Source: Ochotona curzoniae
Lineage: Eukaryota > Chordata > Mammalia > Lagomorpha > Ochotonidae
Length of the DNA: 64,000 nucleotides
Direction: 5' to 3'
Assembly (NCBI RefSeq): GCF_017591425.1
Contig: NW_024467106.1
Coordinates: 26,526,501-26,590,500 of the forward strand
How positions within the stretch are numbered: position 1 is the stretch's first letter; each line of letters starts with the position of its first letter. Made by a program: the position numbers and the translations under genes. This document shows positions 53,131 to 64,000 of the stretch, piece after piece. Below the pieces are notes generated by a model. The model made no database searches. It was given only the letters and a program-made list of their open reading frames with translations, and was not told where the DNA came from.

Positions 53131-54964
53131 ATCCGGCCCGTTGTGCCCTGGAGTGGAAGGAGCAATGGTTTCTTAAGTCTCACCGGGGCGGGGGGAGGTC
53201 TTCATTTCTGGAAAGTCGCGCCGAAAACTGGCTGGGGCTGGGCAGCCTCCCCTAATTGGCCCCTTCGTCTCGCAGACTCATGGGTTGTGCGATCTCCACC
53301 TGGCTGAACGGGACCACCGTGCCCCCAGGTCCCCGGAGTCGCCCTGCCTGGGGCTTTGGCTTTTTTTGGGAAGTCTGGTGTCCCTCACTGGCCCTTCAGG
53401 GGAGTTCGGAGCAACGCGAGGCTGGAGAGGAAATTAGCAAAGGCCCAGGGCCAGTGTGCTTGCTTTGCTTGACTGGGGACGAGGGTGCAGAGGAAGTTTG
53501 GAAGGAGGAGCGAGCAAAGTAGTTGGGATAGAGTTCAGTTGAAAACCCAAGATAGGAGAATCTGCTTCTTGTTGAATTTAGTGGAAAAGATGTCTATTAA
53601 ATTAACCTGTGGAACTTTGGAGTTATTAACCGGGAGAGCAAGGTCAGGTCCCCATCTTCTGTTCAAAAGTGGCTCAAGTAAAAATGGTATAGTAAAAGTG
53701 TGTGGTTGTGCTGTGAGAGTCCTTAAGTAAAAACAGCAGGAATTATTTGTAGAACTTTAAAATTTACAATCATAAAGATGTTCTTTGTGTACCATGAAAA
53801 TAAACCTTAGTTTTAAAATACAAGTCAGTGAGTGGCAATTTACTGTCTTAATTTTGGTAGATTAAGAAATGATGGACAGCTTGCTCAGGATTTTTTTCCT
53901 GAATACCTTTAGTATGTATCTGGCACCTATTAGTAAGTGTAGAAAAAGCTGTAAGAGTATCATTGCCCAATTGCTGAAAACTGATGTTTAAAAAAATAAA
54001 ATCCAGATGGGGTATCAGTGCTTTCTTTGTTGGCCTTGCCTTTTTTGGAGTTGGGTAACTATAGGAGTATGTAAGATGAGGATTTGACATTTGGAGAAGT
54101 GAAATAAGGCAAGCCTGTTTGCCATGAGGTTTCCCAGGCCTCGTTGCAGTATTTAGTACGTATTGCCGGTTTTGCCAAGCTCAGCTGTGTGTTAACCCCG
54201 CTACAACTTGGTGAAGGACTGACTTGAACTGCATCCCTGCAGGACTGCCTTCTCACGGTCTGGTACTCTGCCTCCTGTGTGCTGCTTGAGACTGGATCAC
54301 GTCTTTGTGCTTATACTTTGTTTAACAGTGTGGGTACGAGTGTGAGCACACTTGGCCCATTTCATGATGTAAGTGTTGAATATCCCTGGTTGGAATATGA
54401 AGTGGGATATCATAAAAACAAAGAGGCAGAATCTCGTAAAAAAAAATCAGTCTGCAGCCACATCTAATTTCATGGAGATCTGTTGAGGGAAAACCTTGTG
54501 ATCAGGTGAATTTGAATCTAATAGTGTAGTTGGTTGGCTTCTGGATTCTTGGAAGCTGGCGGCTGGAGTTTGAGCTGTGCAGTTTGTACCAACCATTTAT
54601 TTGTACCACACTTCCCACCAATTTTTGTATCCCCATATATAGCAGTATAACTTTCTATAGCATAGGCATGGAATAATATACATGGGATAATATATACCAA
54701 GACTAGTTTTATTCTGTCCAGAACATTTACCTATTCAAGTGAGTGTACATTGAGTGTACAATTTTGCTTGTGTACATTGGAAGCAAAACTCATTGTTTCT
54801 TGAGTGTAGGAAAGGCTGTTTAAGGAGTGTTCAAGTGGTTCTAGGTATGGAGGTTGCCTTTCTGATAGAGGCTGGATTGTGGGAAGGTGAAGCTGGAGAG
54901 GATGGGTGGGGCATTTGGGAAGAACTTACCAGGAATAGGAACAGCAGAAAGCTCCTGAGCCTTG
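53131..54964. other. TEX10 intron 1, first part
   Basis: GC-rich up to about 53520, then ordinary intron. No repeat I can name. Frames across it are chance. Confidence 0.4.
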
Positions 54965-55229
54965 GTGGGGTCTGTCTGCTGCCAGTTCACTCCCCAAACG
55001 CTCAACCACCCAAACTGAGTCCCAATGTGGCAAAGCACAGGGAGCTCAATCCAGGCCTCCCACGGGATTGGTAGGGAACAGCTAGTGGAACATCATTGCT
55101 GTCATCCCAGAGGCTACCTTGGCAGAGGACAGGGATCTGGAGCCACAGGCTGCTGAGGAGCACAGGCACTCCCACCTGAGACACAGGTGTCCCAGCTGCT
55201 AGACCAAACGCCATCCCCTGCCCCCCAGA
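54965..55229 (-). mobile_element. Old CSINE-like SINE, antisense, in TEX10 intron 1
   Basis: 'ccagttcactccccaaacgc', 'gagctcaatccaggcctccc', 'cagctgctagaccaaacgcc'. Tail side not seen; strongly diverged. Confidence 0.6.
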
Positions 55230-56100
55230 TGGGTCTTTAGGGGGAATGCTCTGAGTGTGGCTAATGAAACACTGAACACTAGAAGCAGGTCAAGAATACC
55301 AGTGGGGAGGATAGTAAGCAGTCTAAAGTAGAAATAGGAGGGAGGCATTGATAAAAAAATTTTGCTTGTAAATAGAAAGACATGAATGTAGTTAAAAAAA
55401 TGTAGTGAAGAAGAGGTGGTGGAAGATGATATGGCTGTGCTTATTTATTGTAACAGTAGCTTAGTTTTTGTTCCTTATCCTTCTGTCACATATTCCCTTT
55501 TCTGCTTTTTTAGTTTTTCTTTGTGGTAGTAAATTTTCTACTTAGGTTTAGCCTGAACTTCATTGGGTGTTCCTAATTTTGGTATCTTCATTTTGCTTAT
55601 ACCAGGTTTATCTTACTCCTGATCTTTGTTTTCATTGCTTGTGAAATGCCCACTACTCTCTTGCTGCATATCCAAATCTTCAGTTTTCAGGGAAAGCTCA
55701 TGAAACTTGGCCTGGTCATTATAGGCTGCATTAAATAGTAGCATTGGTTTTCAGCCTTTGTTTTGCTAAAGCATCCTCTGTCACTTCTAGGGTCAGCAGA
55801 TAACAAAGTATATCTTGAGCCAATCTTTGCTGTCTTCTTACAGAGGGGAAATTACTTCAGAGGGTTACCATTTGTTACATTGCTTGACAGAGGACTCCAG
55901 TGGCACAGGAAATCTTGCAAGACTGAACCGTGGTTTTGTACTGGCTATCAGTAACTCCTTTGGCTTAATCACGGTTGGTCCAGGTTCCTCGATATGTATG
56001 GAGTAAATTTTGGGAAATAGTACAGTATGGGCCTGGAACCTTATTTAGTTTATTTTATCATTTGTCCTTATCTTTTAGCTGTTGTCTTAAAATTAGTTTT
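55230..56100. other. TEX10 intron 1, last part
   Basis: No element recognised. A pyrimidine-rich tract before 56111 serves the exon 2 acceptor. Confidence 0.4.
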
Positions 56101-56120
56101 TCTCATTATAGTACTCAAGA

Positions 56121-56300
56121 ATGACCAAAAAAAGGAAACGCCAAGATGATTTTCAAAAAGTAAAACTCAAAGTTGGTAAAAAGAAACCCAGGTTAGAAAA
56201 TGCAACTACTACAAACTTTAAAACAAAGACTATACATCTGCCTGAGCAACTCAAAGAGGATGGAACTCTTCCAACAAATAATAGGAAACTTAACATAAAG
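56121..56300 (+). CDS. TEX10: TEX10 coding exon 2 (residues 1-60)
   Basis: Acceptor 'tctcattatag|TAC', exon begins at 56112 with 9 nt of 5' UTR. The ATG at 56121 sits in a good context (A at -3: 'aagaATGa'). The donor AAG|gtaaat leaves phase 0. Encodes the lysine-rich N-terminus, [15 protein letters not shown] onwards, with nuclear-localisation-like clusters at residues 3-7 and 20-24. Close to the human sequence as I know it, with a few conservative changes. Confidence 0.95.
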
Positions 56301-56340
56301 GTAAATCGTGTCTTATGTTGATATAAAATGAGATTTTCTG

Positions 56341-56625
56341 TGGGGGCTGGCATTGTGGTGCAATGGATTCAGTTCATTGCTGCTCTGCTTCCGGTCCAGC
56401 TGTCTGCTTTGAATGTATCTGGGAAAACAGGGCATGGTGGTTCAAGTCCTTGGGCTCCTGCCATTTGTGTGGAAGACCTGGATGGAGTTCCAGACTCCTG
56501 GCTTTGGCCTGATCTAGCCCTTGCCATTTAGGGCATTTTGGAAAGTGAACCAGTGAATGGAAGAATGTATTCGTGCATGCTTGCACTCTAACTATGGCTA
56601 TCAAGTAAATAAATCTTAAAAAGAA
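56341..56625 (+). mobile_element. CSINE in TEX10 intron 2
   Basis: Head 'ggggctggcattgtggtgca', 'gtgtggaagacctggatgga', tail 'aagtaaataaatcttaaaaa'. Confidence 0.85.
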
Positions 56626-56809
56626 AATGTTTTTTCTTTGACGTCATGTAGGATGGTATGCTTTTTTGAAAAGTTGTTTTAAATCTTGTAAATGATTTGC
56701 CTAGAGTCCTGGGGTATCTTGTTGATGGGTGATGTATGGAGTTACCCACATATTACATTGAAACTATTCTATCTTCTCCATGAAAGATTGCCTAAACTAA
56801 AGCCGTCCT

Positions 56810-56955
56810 CTTTGAGCAGTCCTCTGCTGCTTTTCCAGGCCACAAGCAGGGAGCTGGATGGGAAGTGGAGCAGCCGGGACATGAACCCCCACCCATATAG
56901 GATCCTGGTGGGTGCATGGGTATGGATTTAGCCACCGAGTTGTTTGCTTTGGACC
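56810..56955 (-). mobile_element. CSINE fragment, antisense, in TEX10 intron 2
   Basis: 'tgcttttccaggccacaagc', 'ggacatgaacccccacccat', 'gatttagccaccgagttg'. Tail half absent. Confidence 0.75.
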
Positions 56956-57083
56956 CTAAAAATGTGTCTTGAAGCAGATTCCACAATGAGTGCCCATTTG
57001 TTAATGTAATTGTAATTAGCATGTCTGCTGGAAAATGATTGTATAAATGTGTGGACTCTAAAAAAATCTAATTTTATTTGTAG

Positions 57084-57796
57084 GATTTGCTGTCACAGAT
57101 GCATCACTACAATGCTGGGGTTAAACAAAGTGCTCTTCTTGGACTTAAAGACCTTTTGTCTCAGTACCCATTTATAATTGATGCACACCTTTCAAACATA
57201 TTAAGTGAAGTGACTGCTGTGTTTACAGATAAAGATGCTAATGTGCGATTAGCAGCAGTTCAGCTTCTTCAATTCCTGGCCCCCAAAATACGAGCTGAAC
57301 AAATTTCTCCATTTTTTCCTTTGGTAAGTGCCCATCTCTCTAGTGCCATGACTCACATTACTGAAGGAATTCAGGAGGACTCTTTAAAAGTTTTGGACAT
57401 TCTGCTGGAACAATACCCAACTTTAATTACTGGCCGTAGCAGTATATTGCTTAAGAATTTCGTAGAACTTATCTCTCATCAGCAGCTGTCCAAAGGACTG
57501 GTAAATAGAGACAGATCCCAGTCCTGGATACTTTCTGTAAATCCAAATCGGAGACTCACTTCTCAGCAATGGAGGCTGAAAGTCTTAGTGAGACTCAGTA
57601 AATTCCTTCAGGCCTTGGCAGATGGATCCAGTAGGTTGAGAGAAAGTGAAGGACTTCAGGAACAAAAAGAAAATCCCCATGCCACTAGCAACTCCATTTT
57701 TATCAACTGGAAGGAACATGCCAACGACCAGCAACACATCCAGGTTTATGAAAATGGGGGTTCACAGCCAAATGTCAGTTCACAGTTCAGGCTACG
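57084..57796 (+). CDS. TEX10: TEX10 coding exon 3 (residues 61-297, codon 298 split)
   Basis: Large 713-nt exon. Acceptor 'ttttatttgtag|GATTTG', donor 'GGCTACG|gtaaga', phase 2. Encodes the start of the HEAT/ARM-like array: [20 protein letters not shown], then the Ipi1 N-terminal domain with the conserved-looking [20 protein letters not shown] segment (about residues 110-130) and the helix-rich [19 protein letters not shown]. The last third is more polar. No indel against the human protein as I recall it. The frame seems to continue one codon past the donor to a stop, which is only intron read-through. Confidence 0.95.
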
Positions 57797-58163
57797 GTAA
57801 GAAGGATTTCAGTTATGTCCACACTCAGTTTTCCTATATTGAATTATTACTTCTGACCATTGATGATTAATGGTGGGAAGACAAGTGGTTGTCTTTCTTA
57901 GTTTTCATACAGTGATTTGATTTGGTTTACTGATGGGAGGAGATGTTTGAAAGCATTAATTTATTCATTTCCAGCAAAGCCTAATACAATATAAAACTTG
58001 ATAATCTATTGGCTTTGTCATCTTAGAATTTCATTTTTCTTGCTAGTCTTACTTAATGTAATTATCTGTTTATGGTACATTTTACTGATATTTTGTGTTA
58101 AGATTTAAATTAAGCAGAGTATAATGGTTTTAATCAGTTTCTTTGTTATCTTTATCTTATTAG

Positions 58164-58407
58164 GTATCTGGTTGGAGGAGTAGGTGGTGTGGATGAAGGC
58201 CTGTCATCTACTGAAAGCCTGAAAGGATTTATTGAGATAATAATTCCTTTGCTGATTGAATGCTGGATTGAAGCAGTGCCTCCACAGCCAGCTGCTTCTG
58301 TAGGAAGTGGTGTAGAACGAGAGCCTTTGCAAGTTATGCAGCAAGTCCTTAATATTATTTCCCTTTTGTGGAAACTGTCTAAAGAGCAGGATGAAACTCA
58401 TAAATTG
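58164..58407 (+). CDS. TEX10: TEX10 coding exon 4 (end of codon 298 to residue 379)
   Basis: Acceptor 'tttatcttattag|GTATCTG', donor 'AAATTG|gtgaga', phase 0 at the end. The preceding intron is only 367 nt. Encodes helices including [19 protein letters not shown] and [20 protein letters not shown]. The Val/Gly-rich opening '[10 protein letters not shown]' differs slightly from the human version as I know it. Confidence 0.95.
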
Positions 58408-58555
58408 GTGAGAACACATGGGTTTTTTATTTTCTTAGTAATGCCTTTTATTACAGATGAGAATATTAGAAATCAGTTTATTACTAATTGGTTGTGTGCT
58501 TTCCCAAAAGTATCCAAGCTTTTAAAAATTTATGTACTGATATTTTTTTTCCCTG

Positions 58556-58733
58556 CTGATTTGCCTGGGAAAGCAGTGGAAGATGGCCCAAGTGCCTGAG
58601 TCCCTGTACCATGTGGGAGACCCAGATGAAGCTCCAGGCTGGCCCAGCTCTGGCCATTGGGGTCTTTTGGGGAGTGAACCAGTAAACAGAAGACCTCTCC
58701 CAGTCTATCTGCAACTTTGCCTTTCAAGTAAAT
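58556..58733 (+). mobile_element. CSINE, 5'-truncated, in TEX10 intron 4
   Basis: Starts in the body at 'ctgctgatttgcctgggaaa' and ends 'tttgcctttcaagtaaatg'. Confidence 0.75.
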
Positions 58734-58924
58734 GACTTTTTTTTGTTTGTTTGTTTAGTTTTAAGTTCCTTATTAGTCTCTTCCAACATGACTAAGTTTA
58801 GCAAAATTGGGCCATCCTGAAGATCTCATGGATAATGTAGTACATGATTCTTATACTTCTGTTGTACAAATATAAATGAAGTTTTAATTTTTATGCTGCA
58901 AGATTAAATTGCTGATAGATGATG

Positions 58925-59215
58925 TTTTTAAAGATTTTTTTGTTTAAAAGGCAGCATTAAAGAGAGGGAAAGACAGAGAGGGCTGTCTTCCTTCTTCTGG
59001 TTCACTCCCCAGTGGCTGTGAGATCCAGTTCTAGGCCAGGCTGAACACCAGGAGCTTCATTGAGCTCTCACATGTGGGTGACAGGAGGCCAAGCACTTCT
59101 GCTGCTCTCCCGGGTGCATATTAGCAGGGAGATGAATCAGAAGTGGAGTACCTGGGACTTTTGACTGGTTCCTGTATGGGACACCAGCGTTAACAGGTGG
59201 CAGTTAACCCACCCC
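58925..59215 (-). mobile_element. CSINE, antisense, in TEX10 intron 4
   Basis: 'tttaaagatttttttgttta', 'ttcactccccagtggctgtg', 'cctgggacttttgactggtt', degraded head near 'agttaacccacccctgacag'. Confidence 0.8.
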
Positions 59216-59729
59216 TGACAGTGGCCTTTGAATTGCTTTTTCAAGATAGTCTTCATGACGGTCTTTAGCCTTTTCTGTCCTATGATTCATTTTGCACATT
59301 GATAAGAAAGTTATTCATGGTTAGATATAGAATGTGTGATTGTTGAGGATGCAAGCTGGCTTTCCATATGACAATTAATTTGTGATGTAGACTAGTGACA
59401 GTAACAATATATACAGACTCTTGGAAAGTGTGTTATCTAATCTTAAAGGCTCTTCACACAGTCTCTGACTTACAATGGTATGTTAAGTACGGGATTAAAT
59501 AAATTGCACGAGATACTCAGTATTTTATAGAGTTCTTTCAGTGATTTTGCCCAACTGTAAATTCATGTAACTATTCTGAACCCATTTATGTAGATTAGGC
59601 AAAGCTATGATGTTTGATTGGTTGAGGATATCAGAGTTTGAGCTTACATTTCAAGGAGTTAGTGGTACATAAGTCAAGGAGCATCTGTGTTTTCATCTGA
59701 AAGGCAAAGGAAAAATAAAAGAAGGATCT
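59216..59729. other. TEX10 intron 4, unassigned
   Basis: No element or exon recognised. Confidence 0.4.
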
Positions 59730-60040
59730 TTCTATGTTTGAAAGGCAGCATAAAAATATTTTTCATCTGCTGATTCATTCCATAAATGCCCATGACAACT
59801 GAGGTTGGACCAGGGTTAACCTAGACCCTGGTTCTTCATCTGAGTTTGCCACATGGGTGGCACGTACCCAAGCACTTGGGCCAACATGTGCTGTCTTAAC
59901 GTGCTGGGGAATCCCTGCATCCAAGTGGGAGACCTGGAAGCAGCTTCGGACTAGCCCGGCTCTGGTTGTGCAGCCATTTGAGGAGTGGGTAGAAGGAAAG
60001 CCTCTTCCTCTCTCACTCTGCCTTTTAAATAAATCTGTTT
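59730..60040. mobile_element. Rearranged CSINE, antisense part plus sense part
   Basis: 59740-59890 reads antisense ('tgaaaggcagcataaaaata', 'caagcacttgggccaacatg'). 59915-60040 reads sense ('catccaagtgggagacctgg', 'ctgccttttaaataaatctg'). Confidence 0.7.
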
Positions 60041-60044
60041 TTAA

Positions 60045-60345
60045 TCACTTACTTGAAGGCAGAGTGACAGAGAGGAAGAAACAGAGAACTTTGGATTTCT
60101 GGTTCATTCGCCAAGTTGCTGTGATGGTTAGGGATGGGGTAGGTTGAGTCCAGAGGTCTATCTGTGTCTCCCATTAGATGGCAGGGCCCCAAATCCTGGA
60201 GACATCTTCCTCTACTTTCTCAGGGACATTAGCAAGGAGGTGGATTGAAAGTGGACCACATGGGGCTTGAACCAGTGATCCTGTACTGGATGCTGGCATC
60301 GCAGATGGTGGCTTAATGGGCTGCACCACAATACCAGTCCCGCCA
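60045..60345 (-). mobile_element. CSINE, antisense, in TEX10 intron 4
   Basis: 'cacttacttgaaggcagagt', 'acattagcaaggaggtggat', terminal 'ctgcaccacaataccagtcc'. Tail to tail with the sense part just before it. Confidence 0.82.
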
Positions 60346-61115
60346 ATAATCTTTCATTGCTTTGGTAGTGACTGAGAGAGTCCAAATGACAGTGATTGCA
60401 AGTGGAGCTAATTTGGTTTTATTCATACTGAGTTTAAGATTCCAGTTAGAAGTCTGAGATGTCAAGTATGTGTTTACTTACAGAGTCTAAAGTTTGGGTA
60501 GAATCTATTTAAAGGCTTGATGTGGGTAAACCCTAACATTTAGAGTTTAGGAAAAAGAATCCAGTAAGGGATACTCAGGAGGAATAACAATTGATCTGGA
60601 GGGTGGCTGATTTTATAAGGGATCTACAGTTTCTGGTAGATGAACCGGTTGTTTAACCTGCAAGGGGGAAGTAAGAGTGGTATAATGTGGAATAATTGGA
60701 TACTGTTTAAAGTAAGAAAGTGATAAATTCACCAGTGTGTGCTTTGGCATTTCAGGGAAGCACATTGCTTTGTTAGAGCATAAAATGCCTTCAGTAGTGG
60801 AACTGTTGAGAAATAAAGTTATGTATGATTGACACCAAGTAGACTATATATTTTATGAATATTATATTAATAATCCAAATTCTTTTTTTCTCAAACAGAT
60901 AAAATGTAAAGTAAAAGTAATTATTAAATGCCAGTAGGGTCTGTGAATGTAAATTATAGTTTATTCTGATGATAAAATTTATGTATCATATCATAGACCC
61001 AAAGTGAGTTATAATGGGACACTTGTGTTTGAATATTTACAAGCTGTACGTTTTTTGTTTATAGTTTTGTTATTTTACATCATTCTTAGAGATTTTGTGA
61101 TTTTTATTTTAATAG
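60346..61115. other. TEX10 intron 4, distal part
   Basis: No element recognised. Ends in the T-rich tract of the exon 5 acceptor. Confidence 0.4.
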
Positions 61116-61228
61116 GAATCATGGCTTCGAAAGAACTATCTTCTCGATTTTAAACACCATTTTATGAGTCATTTTCCATATGCCTTAAAAGAAATAACCA
61201 AGAACAGAAGGAAAGAGACAAATAAAAG
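61116..61228 (+). CDS. TEX10: TEX10 coding exon 5 (residues 380-416, codon 417 split)
   Basis: Acceptor 'tttttattttaatag|GAATCA', donor 'AATAAAAG|gtattg', phase 2. Encodes [20 protein letters not shown] followed by a basic segment with KNRRKETNK. The gene then enters an intron that runs beyond the right edge. Confidence 0.93.
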
Positions 61229-61469
61229 GTATTGTGATTTTATTATTCTGTATAGATTCAGAAAGCTGTTTAACTTTGAGATTAATTAGCCCTAATTTGT
61301 AACACTTGATACTGTGAGGTGTTTTCTAATTTTACGAACATAAAAAATAATAGTGTGGTTGATCTTGAAAATGTCACCATAAGCCTTAGAACTAATTTTT
61401 TTTCATCCTTTTTGTCTCAATTTGCATTTTATAAATGCATCGAATCACATAAAAGTGAGTTTCTGAAGT

Positions 61470-61755
61470 GTTGCTAAGGTGGGTGGCATTGGCATCCCAT
61501 GGGGGTACTGGTTCTAGTCCCTGCTGCTGTACTTCTGATTTCAGCTGCCTGCTAATGACATGGACGAGATGAGCTGAGGCCTGGAGCCCTTGTAGCTACA
61601 TGGGAGACCTGTAAGAAGCTCCTGGCTTTGAATCCAGCTCAGCTCTGGTCATTGCAGCCATTTAGGACTTGAACCAGTGGAAGGAAGCTCTCTTTTTGTT
61701 TCCCCTCTCTAACTCTGACTTTCAAGTAAAAAGAGATAAATCTTTAAAAAGAAAG
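61470..61755 (+). mobile_element. CSINE in TEX10 intron 5
   Basis: 'ggtgggtggcattggcatcc', 'ctacatgggagacctgtaag', 'tgactttcaagtaaaaagag', tail 'ataaatctttaaaaag'. Confidence 0.82.
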
Positions 61756-62639
61756 AGAAAATACATATTTAAATAATATCTGACGTTTTAAAGTGTGTAT
61801 TTTCAAGTGAATAGATAAATGGGAAAATTGGGATGGGGAATCTTTCTGGCAAGGATCATTTGAGTGTTTACAGCATAACAAATAGTCTGCCAAAGATTCT
61901 GTGTGTGTGTATCTGCATGCATGTATTGCATTATGGAAGAAACTAGATAGATAGAGAATCATTGAGGACTTTGAGCAGGATTCAGACGATGTGCTCAGAA
62001 GTAATAAGGCCATATAGGCATATGAAAGTATTTCTTATTAAGTGATTTTGTTCCAGCTTATAAGTAAATAAAACCATACTGGGACCAGAGCTCTGCAGGG
62101 AGGCTCTGCTTGGATTTGCTGGTGTTTCTTAGGAGTGAGGAGATGCTGATCCTGTTTCTTCACAGACTAATCTGCTGATAGCCTGAGCAAAGAAGCAGAG
62201 ACAGGACCAAGAAGCCAGTGCCCTGCTTTCCTTACACAGATTTCTGGTCTCTTTCTTTCAGGCTGTTTCAGAGAAAGAGACGATAGACAGTACTTTTGTT
62301 GAATAGTAATTTAAAAAAATCTCAAACACTTGAAACCCCCCGTAAGCTTTGGTAATAAAAAAAATTGACACTGAATTTGTTCGATGTATAGTATTTACCT
62401 TTTGTCACCATAGCGTTGTGCAGCAGCAATAAATAGTAAAACATGCTTGGGAAAGCAAAACTTGAGAGTCACTGTCAGTGTGCTGATTATTTTTGTTATA
62501 AAGTTCTTAATCATGAATTGTAGTCATAACTTGCTAACCCATTAAGGTGCATCATCTGTTAGAATTGACATTTGATTCTTCAAAGAAAATGTGGTGTTTG
62601 ATAAATGACATTTCAGAGCAAGCATTAATTTACTTACTC
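61756..62639. other. TEX10 intron 5, unassigned
   Basis: A short TG tract near 61900. No exon recognised. Confidence 0.4.
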
Positions 62640-62862
62640 AAAGGGTAGGGCTGAAGCAGATTGAAAGCTGGAACCAGGTACTTCACCAGGATTTCCCACA
62701 GGGGTGGCAGGGTCCCACGCACTTGAGCCATCTTCTGCTGCTTTTCCTATGCCATTAGCAGGGAGCTGGATTGGAAGTGGAGCAGCTGGGACACGACTAC
62801 CCATCTGGGGTGCTGATGTTGCAGGCTGTGACATTGCTTGCTATGCCACAGTTCTCATCCCT
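62640..62862 (-). mobile_element. CSINE, antisense, tail missing, in TEX10 intron 5
   Basis: 'gctggaaccaggtacttcac', 'tgccattagcagggagctgg', terminal 'ctatgccacagttctcatcc'. Confidence 0.78.
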
Positions 62863-64000
62863 CAACTGTTTTGTGTACTTGAAAGAAAGGATGTTTTGAC
62901 ATTATTAAAAAGTCACTGGGATTCAGTTTCGTATGAACACTTTGTGCTCATAATTATTGGTGTGTGATGATTATTACAAGATTCCAGTAAACGTGGAATG
63001 TCTTGGAATAAAGGTATGCCTTGACTTTCATCTACAGATAAGCTTGTGAGAGCAGTAGCTAATTAGTGACTTTAGTAGATTTTCCATTGTTGGGAAAATC
63101 TTTCAAAGGGAATAGAGAGCTTTGGTTGATTTAGCAAGTAAGGTGTAAGTGGTGGTGTTTGGGATGTGAATTTATTGCAAATTATATTAGATTCTTTTTT
63201 TCTGTTTACAGTAGTGACAGTTTCTTTTGAAACTATTTGTTTCTAAAGTGAGCAGTATTATTAAACTATGAAGTCCATAAAATATATATATATGAATGAT
63301 TATACTGAACACATATGTACTGTCAGATGTTTGTGGGGATGTGAGGATAGAAAACCTTAAAGAAAAATAATGCCATAGGGAATAAGAATTTAAGCAGAAA
63401 TCAAAAAGGAAATTGACCTGCAGTATATCTGCAGAAAAATGGAGGCTGCCTGTGCTTTGGAGAGAAATATCTAAGCTAAGAAGTTAAAAGAAAAGATCTG
63501 GATCAACATAACAGTTTATGTAGTAAATAAATATATGTACAGTTGGATAAAGTACAGTAATTTCTATTTTGATAGAGATACCACATTCACATAACTCAGT
63601 ATAGTGTAGTTGTGTTTTGTTAAATGTTAGTCTCTTGCTATGCTTAATTTATAAATTAAACTTTATATCATATTTATGTATATATTGGAAAATGCAGTAT
63701 GTATGGAGTCCAATGCTGTCTCTGATTTTAAGCATCTCCTAGGAGTCTTGGAACATACGCAAGACAGTGGTGGGTATTCAGACTTAGTTGTTTGGCAGGC
63801 ACCTTCATAAAAATGAACAAAGTAAGTTTATCTGTTCCAGGAAAACAACTGGTCGCTGTTGGTAGTGGTAAAATTTGAGTTTGCAAGCAAAATTATTCTG
63901 GAGAACTTCAATCCATTACCATCTTTGTTTTCCTACCCTTTTTTTTTTAAGTATTCTGAGAGCATTTAGAATCTTATGGAGGGGTTTTTTTTTTTTTTTT
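62863..64000. other. TEX10 intron 5, to window end
   Basis: AT-rich intron. No exon matching the next part of TEX10 was seen. T-runs at 63943-63952 and 63985-64000 may be the start of antisense SINE tails. Confidence 0.4.

Larger units (their letters stand above)
52740..64000 (+). other. TEX10: TEX10 gene, 5' part (runs off right edge)
   Basis: TEX10 is the mammalian Ipi1-type subunit of the PELP1-WDR18-TEX10 (Rix1-like) complex, which works with SENP3, LAS1L and MDN1 in nucleolar 60S pre-ribosome maturation. It is also a member of the five-protein complex that binds methylated CHTOP. Four coding exons (180, 713, 244 and 113 nt) join in one frame to give 416 codons plus 2 nt, against 929 residues in human. 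The N-terminus is basic (KKRKR at residues 3-7, KKKPR at 20-24), then an alpha-helical HEAT/ARM-like region including the Ipi1 N-terminal domain. No frameshift or premature stop in the joined frame. The exon after 61228 is not in the window; I scanned 61229-64000 and saw no match. Confidence 0.93.

Noticed and set aside
57797..57870. Overlapping frame 57646-57870 inside TEX10 exon 3 and its intron
   Set aside because: Out-of-frame shadow of exon 3, which ends at a good donor (57797).
58408..58599. Extension of the TEX10 exon 4 frame into intron 4
   Set aside because: It follows a clear TTG|gtgaga donor, and the next in-phase exon at 61116 restores the known protein.
1..64000. CRISPR arrays, prokaryotic operons, phage or plasmid modules
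   Set aside because: Spliced genes, CpG islands, SINEs and L1s show mammalian nuclear DNA. Tandem repeats here are microsatellites, with no spacer structure.

Overview
This is mammalian nuclear DNA, almost certainly from a lagomorph and probably a pika (Ochotona). About fifty copies or fragments of one tRNA-derived SINE of the lagomorph CSINE type are spread over both strands. Each has a 5' Pol III A/B-box head, the phrase 'gatcccatatgggcgcc', and a tail 'ataaatctttaaaa'. Some copies are nearly identical to each other and carry target-site duplications, so the family was recently active. The choice of pika over rabbit rests on my memory of the SINE subfamily and is an inference.

Two protein-coding genes diverge from the window. 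On the left, on the minus strand, is the 5' half of MSANTD3 (a Myb/SANT-like DNA-binding domain protein). Its CpG-island promoter and a non-coding first exon lie at about 13.47-13.85 kb, and the first coding exon is at 883-1333. The remaining exons lie beyond the left edge. On the right, on the plus strand, is the 5' half of TEX10 (an Ipi1-like subunit of the PELP1-WDR18-TEX10 ribosome-maturation complex). Its GC-rich promoter is at 52.45-52.8 kb, non-coding exon 1 ends at 52876, and coding exons are at 56121-56300, 57084-57796, 58164-58407 and 61116-61228. The reading phase is continuous across all four junctions (416 codons plus 2 nt), and the gene runs off the right edge. The same divergent MSANTD3/TEX10 pair occurs on human 9q31.

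The 39 kb between the two promoters contains no gene I can support. It is a palimpsest of retroelements: minus-strand L1 ORF2 (18.2-20.7 kb), an older gammaretrovirus-like integrase remnant (17.6-18.2 kb), several L1 3' ends, MIRs, a probable LTR (25.3-25.75 kb), CSINEs nested in L1 and MIR, mariner-type MITE-like pieces, and several microsatellites, including a roughly 113-bp (TTTC)n tract and an 85-bp (TTCC)n tract. One small RNA-derived item stands out. At 43842-43874 the first ~34 nt of U2 snRNA sit between 19-bp direct repeats with no poly(A), which is a 'tailless' retropseudogene.

Regulatory sequence worth noting: a pair of perfect CRE palindromes in a local tandem duplication in MSANTD3 intron 1 (12.05-12.13 kb), and a TCACGTGA E-box among GC boxes, a CCAAT box and ETS motifs in the TEX10 promoter. 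I found no evidence of a novel multi-gene system. The best leads are retroelement biology and promoter architecture. Repeat boundaries are by eye, accurate to roughly 5-20 bp unless a duplication fixes them.
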